Shown piece by piece: positions 1-6,328 of a stretch of 8,838 nt of DNA. Every line of letters begins with the position of its first letter. Position 1 is the first letter of the stretch. The notes beneath the pieces were generated by a model. The model saw only the letters and a program-made list of their open reading frames with translations, did no database searches and had not been told where the DNA came from. This DNA comes from Bacteroidota bacterium (GTDB taxonomy: Bacteria; Bacteroidota; Bacteroidia; Flavobacteriales_D; JABDKJ01), in NCBI GenBank assembly GCA_027621335.1, contig JAQCAN010000091.1, forward strand, positions 1 through 8,838, in the 5' to 3' direction. The translations under genes and the position numbers were made by a program.

Positions 1-500
1 AAGGCCTGTATTGGAGCAAGATCAAAGGCACGGAAGAAGCCAAATCCATTGAACCCGATGAGGACTACATCATCCCAATCGGTAAAGGGCGCATCGCACA
101 GCATGCGGACCAGGCCGCCATCGACCGTGGAGAGAGCTGCTGCGTGGTCACCTACGGCATGGGGGTATATTGGGCCAAGACCGCCTCCAAATCGCATCCC
201 GGTATGGTTGAGATCGTGGACCTGCGAAGCATATCACCTTGGGACCGAGAGCTGGTCATGGAACGGGTAAAGGTCCATGGCAAATGCTTGGTCGTGACGG
301 AAGAACCTGAGTGCAACACTTTTGCCCAGGCCCTTTCAGGCGAGATCGGAAGGACCTGTTTCCGCTATTTGGACGCACCGGTGGAAGTCATCGGAAGTGC
401 CGATGTGCCCGCCATTCCATTGAATGAGATCTTGGAGAAGAGCGTCATTCCGAATGCTCATAAGGTTAGCGAAAGATTGGCATCCTTATTGAACGACTGA
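1..500 (+). CDS. 2-oxoacid dehydrogenase E1, beta-type C-terminal domain (5' partial)
   Basis: The reading frame is open from base 3 to the TGA at 498-500, giving 165 residues of a protein whose front lies outside the window. The fragment matches the C-terminal part of thiamine-diphosphate E1 beta-type subunits. It begins with a linker containing IPIGKGR (24-30), then a transketolase C-terminal domain with VVTYGMGVYWA (48-58), VEIVDLRSISPWD (69-81), LVVTEEPECNTFAQAL (96-111) and a closing VIGSADVPAIPLN (129-141). E1 enzymes decarboxylate pyruvate or branched-chain 2-oxoacids and pass the acyl group to the E2 lipoyl domain. In this phylum such proteins are often alpha/beta fusions of about 650-700 residues, but the window cannot show whether this one is fused. 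Substrate is undetermined; branched-chain 2-oxoacid is my guess from the EEPE..NSFAQAL-like variant. Stop is 4 bases before msrB, suggesting one transcript. Confidence 0.85.
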   Translation, partial: GLYWSKIKGTEEAKSIEPDEDYIIPIGKGRIAQHADQAAIDRGESCCVVTYGMGVYWAKTASKSHPGMVEIVDLRSISPWDRELVMERVKVHGKCLVVTEEPECNTFAQALSGEIGRTCFRYLDAPVEVIGSADVPAIPLNEILEKSVIPNAHKVSERLASLLND

Positions 501-504
501 AGGC

Positions 505-1002
505 ATGAAAGCAACTTCAAAACACCTCGCCCTTTTCCTCATCCTCGGTCTGGGTTTCAGCGCTTGCGCTCAGGACCAACCTTCTAAAGACCTCGCGAAA
601 GAGAAATCCACTTATTCTGTCGTCAAATCAGACTCTGAATGGAAGGCTGAACTCAGCGATCAGGAGTACTATATCCTTCGAGAGAAGGGTACTGAACGTG
701 CCTTTACTGGCGATCTTTTGAACACTAAGGAAGTAGGTGTTTACGTCTGCCGTGGGTGCCAGAATCCCCTCTTCAATAGCAGCACCAAGTTCGAATCTGG
801 AACCGGATGGCCTAGTTTCTTCGATGAGATTCAGGGTCATGTGGATGAGGATACGGATGTCTCCTTCGGGATGGCACGGACTGAGATCCTCTGCCATGAA
901 TGTGGAGGTCATTTAGGTCATGTCTTCAGTGATGGACCCCAACCCACTGGCCTGCGCTACTGCGTGAATTCAGCTAGCTTGGATTTCGAAGTAGGAGAAT
1001 GA
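505..1002 (+). CDS. msrB: MsrB, peptide-methionine (R)-S-oxide reductase, predicted lipoprotein
   Basis: MsrB reduces the R epimer of methionine sulfoxide in proteins, using thiol reductants. The 165-residue product has a full SelR domain from about residue 43 onward. Zinc ligands are the two CxxC pairs C82/C85 (CRGC) and C130/C133 (CHEC). Family signatures GTGWPSF (99-105) and GGHLGHVF (134-141) are present, and the catalytic cysteine is C153 in RYCVNSASLDF. Unlike cytosolic MsrB, it starts with a hydrophobic signal sequence (residues 7-20) ending in FSAC, so C21 is the likely lipidated cysteine; F at -3 is a slightly loose lipobox. The enzyme should therefore act in the periplasm or at a membrane surface. 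The ATG at 505 lies 4 bases after the E1 stop with a weak AAGG just upstream, consistent with translational coupling. No msrA is next to it. Identity is very secure; lipoprotein status is a strong inference. Confidence 0.95.
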   Translation: MKATSKHLALFLILGLGFSACAQDQPSKDLAKEKSTYSVVKSDSEWKAELSDQEYYILREKGTERAFTGDLLNTKEVGVYVCRGCQNPLFNSSTKFESGTGWPSFFDEIQGHVDEDTDVSFGMARTEILCHECGGHLGHVFSDGPQPTGLRYCVNSASLDFEVGE

Positions 1003-1021
1003 TAATCGCGTGGCCTAAATC

Positions 1022-1882
1022 CTAAGGCTTCTCGACAATGACCTCTACCATGGTAGGACCAAAGAGCGTGGCACCAGCCATAGTTTCAAGTTGCGCAAGA
1101 TCGCTGAAGGCCTCATCGACTTGTGCTGAGTTCAAGTAGCCCATATCCATCAAGCGAGGGAAATAACTCTTGTAGAAGGACTTTGGCCATTGCCAGACCA
1201 GATCATTCGGCCGGCCTATCTTGGTCATGAGTCGGACGGAAATCACTTCCATGCCCAGTTCATCAAAGATTTGGGGAAGCTCTCGGCCTATGTCGATCTC
1301 CCCTTCCGTATCCTTGAAACTTTTGAGTGCAGCCGAAATGGCCTCTTTCAAGCCTTCCAGGGGCGGTTCTGTCTGATGGGTGGACCAGTCGTAGTATTCA
1401 TGGAGGACCATTCGCCCACCCGGCCTCAAGGCCTTCTTCACTTTCGAAAGTACCTCCTTGGGATTAGGCACCCAAGCTAAGGCCCAACGGCTATACATCC
1501 CATCCAAAGTCTCTTCTTCAAGGGTCATGGCATCGAAGTCGGCACATTGAGTCTCAATGGAAAGACCTAGAGACTGAGTTGAATCTTCCAGAAAGCTCAG
1601 ATAGCTCTGCGACTTGTCCACAGCGATGACCTTTCCTGAATTCCCACAGACAAAGGCTAGTTCCCTTGCGCAATACCCCGGTCCCGAACCCAGGTCCAAG
1701 ATGAATTGACCTGCAGTGAACCCTGCTCGCCTCCAGCCTTCCTGAGCCTCTGTCGCCCATACTTGATGCTGCAGGCCGAGCCTATAAAGTTCGTTTTGTT
1801 CAGTACCTAAGATGTAGGCATTCTCCTCGCTGAGCTCATGGAATGAAAGTAGAAGATCTCCCCAATGGTCAGATGGCGGCAA
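1022..1882 (-). CDS. Class I SAM-dependent methyltransferase, TTG start
   Basis: The 286-residue product has a Rossmann-type methyltransferase core. Motif I is ILDLGSGPGYCARELA (61-76), the acidic end of strand 2 is VIAVDKS (86-92), a further acidic site is ADFDAM (114-119), and the post-core loop is ALRPGGRMVLHEY (151-163). An N-terminal YILGTEQNELYRLGLQHQVW segment (23-42) is typical of small-molecule or UbiE-like methyltransferases. The substrate cannot be told. The start is unusual: the first internal Met is residue 119, inside the core; an in-frame TGA lies 18 bases upstream; and TTG at 1882-1880 is the only ATG, GTG or TTG codon before motif I. No clear Shine-Dalgarno precedes it. The gene sits 20 bases after the NdpA-type gene on the same strand, so co-transcription is likely. 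It converges on msrB with a 19-base gap. Confidence 0.85.
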   Translation of the reverse strand: MPPSDHWGDLLLSFHELSEENAYILGTEQNELYRLGLQHQVWATEAQEGWRRAGFTAGQFILDLGSGPGYCARELAFVCGNSGKVIAVDKSQSYLSFLEDSTQSLGLSIETQCADFDAMTLEEETLDGMYSRWALAWVPNPKEVLSKVKKALRPGGRMVLHEYYDWSTHQTEPPLEGLKEAISAALKSFKDTEGEIDIGRELPQIFDELGMEVISVRLMTKIGRPNDLVWQWPKSFYKSYFPRLMDMGYLNSAQVDEAFSDLAQLETMAGATLFGPTMVEVIVEKP

Positions 1883-1902
1883 CCAAAAAAATAGAAATCA
1901 GC

Positions 1903-2946
1903 TCACTCCTCTTTCTCAAAGAAGATCTTGTAGTACTTCCTTCCATCTGGATCTTCTCCTCTTTCTATGAGATTCTTGTCGCCATGGATGTAGACGTGGA
2001 AATTCTTGTCCAACTTGAGCACGCTTTTGAAGACCCGGCTCTGCTTCTTTACCGCTTCAGGTGAGATCTCGAAACTGCTGGATGCAGCCAAGTGATGGCT
2101 TTGCCGATAGCCCTTATCGAAGGTGTCGAAACTACTGATGACCTCCTTATCCTGAAATACCGTCTGCGTGAAGTCCTTCTTATCGAATTCCTGTCGGCCT
2201 TTGAAATACTCCACCGAGCGGTTCAAAAGGTCGATTTGGTCCGTCTTGGTCACCTCGAATTCCTCGGCCAATTGCTTGGTCAAGAATTCCTTGGTGATGT
2301 GCATGAACTCCTTGGTCTGGTGATACTCATCCTCGCTCTCCTTCAGTTGGAGGAAACTGTCGTTCCAGAAACGGGCTTCGGTACTTCTCGTCCCATTATG
2401 GACCAGGACTCTGAAGCCTTTTTCTGCCTCGGTATTGAAGATGATGCAACCTTTGTCCAATCCCTTAATATCCACCCCTTCTTCCGTGGCAATCTCATAG
2501 CAGTCCTCCATCGGATTCAATTTCAAGAACGGCAGGCTCGTCTCTGACTTGAACAAGCCTAAGACCTCCACAGATTCTCCATCTAGAATGGCTCCAGTCA
2601 TTCGGGCAACGTGGAACTGCCCTGTGGCGATCTTTGGGTGATCAGAGCAATCATAGAGGACTTGTGCTAAGGTTTGGCTCTGCTTAGCGAAGCCTTCTGT
2701 ACTGTCAAAGATCTGCTTAGCCACTTGGAAGACCTCATTCAACTCCTTATCCTCAGGATGTGACAGGGTATAGAAAGCCTCTGCCTTGAACGGAGAGAGA
2801 AAATATTCCACAAGATGAGACAGCGCCTCCTTCTTGATGCGGCTACCCTTGCTGGAAAGGATGCATCCTTCTTCCCTAGTCTTATTGCCTACGCGATGTG
2901 TGACCAGGTGCGTCAGTTGAATCTCGGAAAGGGCCAGTGTGCTCAT
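1903..2946 (-). CDS. Nucleoid-associated protein, NA37/NdpA (YejK) family
   Basis: The 347-residue product resembles the 37-kDa nucleoid-associated family (NA37; E. coli YejK/NdpA), whose members associate with the bacterial chromosome; the molecular role is poorly defined. Evidence is whole-protein likeness rather than a catalytic motif. Features typical of Bacteroidota members are an N-terminal THRVGNK..EEG (16-27), an internal FKSETSLPFLKL (132-143) with an acidic, Glu-rich context, a hydrophilic helical middle (about 200-280), and a C-terminal KNFHVYIHGD (314-323) followed by DGRKYYKIFFEKE (334-346). Length matches the family. No signal peptide or membrane segment is seen, so it is cytoplasmic. 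The ATG at 2946 gives the expected N-terminus and no better start exists. It heads a likely two-gene unit with the downstream methyltransferase and is divergent from trmL across 115 bases. I left the symbol empty because orthology with yejK is not proven. Confidence 0.85.
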   Translation of the reverse strand: MSTLALSEIQLTHLVTHRVGNKTREEGCILSSKGSRIKKEALSHLVEYFLSPFKAEAFYTLSHPEDKELNEVFQVAKQIFDSTEGFAKQSQTLAQVLYDCSDHPKIATGQFHVARMTGAILDGESVEVLGLFKSETSLPFLKLNPMEDCYEIATEEGVDIKGLDKGCIIFNTEAEKGFRVLVHNGTRSTEARFWNDSFLQLKESEDEYHQTKEFMHITKEFLTKQLAEEFEVTKTDQIDLLNRSVEYFKGRQEFDKKDFTQTVFQDKEVISSFDTFDKGYRQSHHLAASSSFEISPEAVKKQSRVFKSVLKLDKNFHVYIHGDKNLIERGEDPDGRKYYKIFFEKEE

Positions 2947-2953
2947 AGGCCGA

Positions 2954-2961
2954 CAAAACTA
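2954..2961 (-). promoter_or_regulatory. Candidate Bacteroidota -7 box upstream of the NdpA-type gene
   Basis: On the minus strand these bases read TAGTTTTG, an exact match to the Bacteroidota -7 consensus TAnnTTTG. Only 7 bases separate it from the ATG at 2946, so the message would be nearly leaderless. I see no TTTG or TTG at the usual 17-23 base distance upstream, which weakens the call. A short match like this can arise by chance. Confidence 0.3.
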
Positions 2962-2967
2962 TCAAAC

Positions 2968-3031
2968 GAAGGCATTGACTGTGGAGCTTGTGGATAAGTG
3001 CCATTGACTATCCAAGCTAGGAAGCCATTGA
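2968..3031. repeat. Inverted repeat plus three CATTGA motifs in the ndpA/trmL divergent spacer
   Basis: Within the 115-base divergent spacer, GAAGGCATTGA (2968-2978) and GAAGCCATTGA (3021-3031) differ at one base. A third, weaker copy, GTGCCATTGA, is at 2998-3007. The middle copy lies between the arms of an imperfect inverted repeat. The left arm AGCTTGTGGATA (2985-2996) pairs with TATCCAAGCT (3009-3018) with a two-base bulge and leaves a 12-base loop. The layout fits either an operator between divergent genes or a hairpin in a leader transcript. This is structure read directly; a regulatory role is inference. Confidence 0.4.
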
Positions 3032-3061
3032 AAGAATCTGAGCATCTTTAGCCTCTCGATA

Positions 3062-3532
3062 ATGCGACCAATGGCCCTGAACATCGTCCTGATAGAACCT
3101 GAGATCCCTAATAACACGGGAAACATCGGCCGACTGGCTTTGGCCACCGGATCCCACCTTCACTTGGTCGGCCCTTATGGCTTCGAGATCGATGACACCC
3201 GACTGAAACGCGCTGGCTTGGACTATTGGCCCCATGTGGATATCACCGAATATCCAGATTCGGATACTTTTTTTGCAGCCCATCCCGGTATACCGATGGT
3301 TTTCCTTTCCAGTCACGGAAAACACAGGCATTGGGACATTCCTTTTGAAGATGGTCTCTTTCTGGTCTTCGGCAAAGAATCGGTGGGACTGTCAAAGGAG
3401 CTCTTAACCGAGCATGAGGACTCCACCTTCAAGATTCCGCTTTATTCCACGCATGTGAGAAGTCTGAATCTCGCCAACTCTGTGGGCGTGGTGGTCTACG
3501 AGGGATTGCGTCAATTGAACCAAGACACATGA
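3062..3532 (+). CDS. trmL: TrmL, tRNA (cytidine/uridine-34 2'-O)-methyltransferase
   Basis: TrmL is a SPOUT-class enzyme that uses SAM to methylate the ribose 2'-OH of the wobble base 34 in tRNA-Leu isoacceptors. The 156-residue product carries the family's motifs in order: LNIVLIEPEIPNNTGNIGR (6-24, with N17/N18 and R24), HLVGPYGFEIDD (34-45), RAGLDYW (50-56), then the knot region with LVFGKESVGL (101-110), IPLYSTHVRSLNLANS (125-140) and VVVYE (143-147). Alignment with E. coli TrmL, which begins MLNIVL, suggests the true start may be the second ATG at 3071 (MALNIVL), shortening the protein by three residues; neither ATG has a Shine-Dalgarno. The stop overlaps the next gene's start as ATGA (3529-3532). 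A cytoplasmic homodimer is expected from the family. Confidence 0.95.
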   Translation: MRPMALNIVLIEPEIPNNTGNIGRLALATGSHLHLVGPYGFEIDDTRLKRAGLDYWPHVDITEYPDSDTFFAAHPGIPMVFLSSHGKHRHWDIPFEDGLFLVFGKESVGLSKELLTEHEDSTFKIPLYSTHVRSLNLANSVGVVVYEGLRQLNQDT

Positions 3533-4026
3533 AATATCTTTGTCTCGCTCTCCTCATCCTATTCATCTTCAATGCATGCACTCCTGATGAACCTGCTGTT
3601 GCCAAGGGTCCTCCATTGGCTGGGCTATGGTCACTGTATGCCATGGAACAGAAGGATTCCGTGACAGGAGAATGGATGGACTGGCGAGGAGGGATGCAAG
3701 GCTATATTCTCTATGATGCTGATGGCCATATGGCCCTGCATTTGACTAAGAAGGACTATCAGGATTTTGAGCTCACTTTCCCCAACTTCGTGGACACGAT
3801 TCCTATGGAGGCCTTGAGACATCTGACCAATTCATATGTCTATCTGGCCAATTATACCTTGGATACGGTGAACCATATCGTGGAGCACGCCAGAGTCTCG
3901 CACTCGAATCCAGCTGAATGGAATGGTGTGGTGCAAAGGCGTTATGGCTTTATTGGAGATACACTCGTCCTAGCTCCAGTGGAAGAGAAGAACAAGAGCC
4001 TTCGTCTGAAATGGGTAAAGCAATGA
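3529..4026 (+). CDS. Lipoprotein with lipocalin-like domain
   Basis: The 165-residue product starts with a short charged tip (MKY), a hydrophobic stretch (4-14) and the lipobox-like FNAC, with C17 as the probable lipidated cysteine, so it should be membrane-anchored in the envelope. The mature part resembles the small lipocalin-like family (Pfam Lipocalin_5 type). It has GLWSLYAME (32-40) as first strand, GYILYDADGHMAL (58-70) with the family's typical 'GY..Y..DG.M' pattern, YLANYTLD (105-112), HIVEHARVSHSNPAEWNG (116-133), then RRYGFIGDTLVLAP (137-150). No catalytic residues are evident; a ligand-binding barrel is the family expectation and the ligand is unknown. The ATG overlaps the trmL stop (ATGA), which implies coupled translation. 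It ends 9 bases from the convergent FG-GAP gene. Confidence 0.8.
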   Translation: MKYLCLALLILFIFNACTPDEPAVAKGPPLAGLWSLYAMEQKDSVTGEWMDWRGGMQGYILYDADGHMALHLTKKDYQDFELTFPNFVDTIPMEALRHLTNSYVYLANYTLDTVNHIVEHARVSHSNPAEWNGVVQRRYGFIGDTLVLAPVEEKNKSLRLKWVKQ

Positions 4027-4035
4027 TCGACCGAG

Positions 4036-6225
4036 TCAACGGTTGATAAGCAAGCGCTTAGTCATATATCCAGCACTCGTCTGAATCCTGAGAAGATAGA
4101 CGCCTTCAGGAAGAGTCGCTAGGCCTTTCAAAGCTAAAACCCCGTTCTCCTTGATGCAGTTCAATGAACAATTGCGTCCATCCAGTGTCTCCAAAGAGAT
4201 GCTCAGAATGGGGTCTGAAATCCCTGTCACATAGACGAAGTCTGATGTTGGATTCGGGTAAATGGATATGTCATAATTCCTTTCGAAGCTGACATTCGAA
4301 TTGACCAGGTCGAAGACGGAGACACTATCGCATACCGTCACTTCGCCACACCCATTATAGGCAGTAAGGCAGAGTTCATATGCTCCTTCCTCAGTATAGG
4401 TATACGAGGTCAAGAGATCTGTGCTTAGGCTCCCATCTCCGAAACTCCAGAGCAGTGAATCGAAGAGCGTTGCTTGACCCTCAACCTCCACTTGGAGTAT
4501 ATCAGTGGTATAGGAGAAGCTCACAGAAGGTAAATCACAGATGGCCTCGACCGTTTGGCAAAACGAATTGAAACTGCAGGCATTCTCAACGGTCAAACAG
4601 ATCTCATACTCCCCTGCTTCTGAGAAAGTGAATACTCCAGAAGTATCCAAGAGGATTGTTCCATCGTCCGAGCTAAAACTCCAGTTGTTGACCTCTTCAA
4701 CGTTGGTCCATTGCACCTGTACCTGATTCTGTCCCAGGGACATCCATTCGAAAGATGCATCCGGCAGACAGGAGATGACCTGAGAAGACGTGTCCTCAAC
4801 AACAGAATATAATCTGTCCGCAGGAAGGTCATATAGGACATTCACAATACCAGAAGGGAATGTGAAATGAACCGAATCGACCATCTCATAGCCGGCAAGA
4901 CCGAAATGCACGCGATGGGAACTTTGGGCCGAATAGCTGGACGCTGACGTCTTCTCATCAATAAAGCGCTGTCCATCCACGAAAAGCTCGACACGGGTTC
5001 CAAAGGCATCCCTTGCAGAAACTGTTCCCTTCAGTGTGAATGATACCCAATGATTGGCTTGTGTGTCATTCAGGAAGAGTTCGACCAAGGTGTCTCCGAT
5101 ATTGGCTATAATAATGTCCTGATAGCCATTGTTATCCATATCGAACCATGTGCCTCCGAAGCCATTGTTAGTGCTTCGGAGCAATGTTCCAGGGGCTATA
5201 TCCGTATAGTTTCCTAATCCATCATTGTCATACAGACGGTTCGGTAATGGAGTGAAGTTGTATTGATTGACCAAGTAGATGTCCTGATCGCTGTCGTTGT
5301 CATGGTCCAAGAAGAAACAGCCCCAGCCCATTCCTGTATCCCCCACTCCAGCTGATTCCCCTACCTCAGTGAAGGTCCCATCCTGGTTATTAATGAAAAG
5401 TGAGTTGGGACCGAGGTTCGTGATATAGATATCCAACCAGCCGTCATGGTCGATATCCGCTACGTCCACCCCCATCCCCATCGAGACGAGATTGAGTCCT
5501 GAAGCTGCGGAGAGGTTAATGAATGAGCCAGTGCCGTCATTCTGATAGAGGATGTTGGCCTGGAAATTATCATGGGTGATGTAGAGGTCCTGGTCTCCAT
5601 CATTATCATAATCGAAGAAAATGGCACCCATGGAGATCAGTGGGTCAGAAGTTCCCGAGGATATGGTTACATTGGTGAAGGTGAGGTCGCCATTGTTCTT
5701 CCACATGACGTTCTGACCATTGGAATTGCAGACGTAGAAATCGGTGAAACCATCTGAGTCAATGTCAGTTGCCAAGATGCTGCGAGTCCCATCGAAAGAA
5801 TTGACCCCAGCTTCGAACGTGATGTCCGTGAACTGTCCATCCCCTTCATTCAAGTAGAGGTAATTGCTGAAATTAAAGAAGGTATTTGCGAAGTTGCCTA
5901 CGAAAAGGTCCAGGTCATCGTCATTATCTATATCCGCCCAGACGGCAGTGTATGAAAATCCTCCACTGACGATCCCTGATCCAAAAATGACATTCTGAAA
6001 GGTGCTATCGCCCATGTTCTTTAAGAGGAGATTGCCCTGACCTTGACCTGGTATGAATACATCCTCCCATCCATCTCCATCGAAGTCCCCGACTACGGCT
6101 CCATGTCCTCCATTCAAAGAAGTCAAGCCCGCGTAGCTGCTGAAATGCTCAAAATGATGCTCCTGACCTTGAGCCGTGCTCAGGACAATCAAACTGAAAA
6201 GAAAGAAGAGACTCCTCAAGTTCAT
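4036..6225 (-). CDS. Secreted FG-GAP/ASPIC-UnbV protein with PKD modules and T9SS sorting domain
   Basis: This 729-residue protein has a signal peptide (1-20, cleavage likely near AQG/QE). Seven DxDxDxxxD-type calcium loops follow at 47, 98, 154, 205, 257, 307 and 362 (for example DFDGDGWED, DIDHDGWLD, DMDNNGYQD), spaced 50-56 residues apart. That is what a seven-bladed integrin-alpha-like propeller would give. Loops 2 and 6 have substitutions (DIDNDDDLD, DHDNDSDQD) but keep the acidic pattern. Residues about 400-476 form an ASPIC/UnbV domain (FGTRVELF, RVHFGLAG, FPSGIVN). Two PKD-like modules follow (about 488-562 and 567-638), each ending in a YE-[IL]-CLT strand with paired cysteines (C543/C550/C556 and C619/C626/C632). 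The tail from about 651 (YPNPTSDFVYV) to KRLLINR is a T9SS type A sorting domain. It is expected at the cell surface or released, probably in adhesion or carbohydrate/protein binding. No enzymatic motif is seen. It lies 103 bases downstream of the DUF4407 gene with no terminator between. Confidence 0.92.
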   Translation of the reverse strand: MNLRSLFFLFSLIVLSTAQGQEHHFEHFSSYAGLTSLNGGHGAVVGDFDGDGWEDVFIPGQGQGNLLLKNMGDSTFQNVIFGSGIVSGGFSYTAVWADIDNDDDLDLFVGNFANTFFNFSNYLYLNEGDGQFTDITFEAGVNSFDGTRSILATDIDSDGFTDFYVCNSNGQNVMWKNNGDLTFTNVTISSGTSDPLISMGAIFFDYDNDGDQDLYITHDNFQANILYQNDGTGSFINLSAASGLNLVSMGMGVDVADIDHDGWLDIYITNLGPNSLFINNQDGTFTEVGESAGVGDTGMGWGCFFLDHDNDSDQDIYLVNQYNFTPLPNRLYDNDGLGNYTDIAPGTLLRSTNNGFGGTWFDMDNNGYQDIIIANIGDTLVELFLNDTQANHWVSFTLKGTVSARDAFGTRVELFVDGQRFIDEKTSASSYSAQSSHRVHFGLAGYEMVDSVHFTFPSGIVNVLYDLPADRLYSVVEDTSSQVISCLPDASFEWMSLGQNQVQVQWTNVEEVNNWSFSSDDGTILLDTSGVFTFSEAGEYEICLTVENACSFNSFCQTVEAICDLPSVSFSYTTDILQVEVEGQATLFDSLLWSFGDGSLSTDLLTSYTYTEEGAYELCLTAYNGCGEVTVCDSVSVFDLVNSNVSFERNYDISIYPNPTSDFVYVTGISDPILSISLETLDGRNCSLNCIKENGVLALKGLATLPEGVYLLRIQTSAGYMTKRLLINR

Positions 6226-6328
6226 AGGTGAGTAAAATTAGGCATAAAGCCTTCCAAGTATCCTCGATTCTGAGGGTGCATATAGGAACTCTAAGAACTC
6301 GTTTTTGGGCCGAGTGCTGCCAAGGTCA

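Noticed and set aside
1003..1021. GCCT/AGGC arms flanking the msrB-methyltransferase junction as a possible terminator.
   Set aside because: Only a four-base stem with no T run on either strand.
2092..2547. A 151-codon plus-strand open frame opposite the NdpA-type gene.
   Set aside because: It is a mirror frame of a well-supported gene; the translation is a leucine-rich low-complexity product with no domain likeness.
4036..4046. Palindrome TCAACGGTTGA at the end of the FG-GAP gene.
   Set aside because: Five-base arms with a one-base centre cannot form a terminator hairpin; it overlaps the last codons and the stop and is probably chance.
6233..6240. TAATTTTA on the minus strand, resembling a -7 box for the FG-GAP gene.
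   Set aside because: It lacks the final G and a properly spaced -33 element, and AT-rich matches like this occur by chance; co-transcription with the DUF4407 gene is equally possible.
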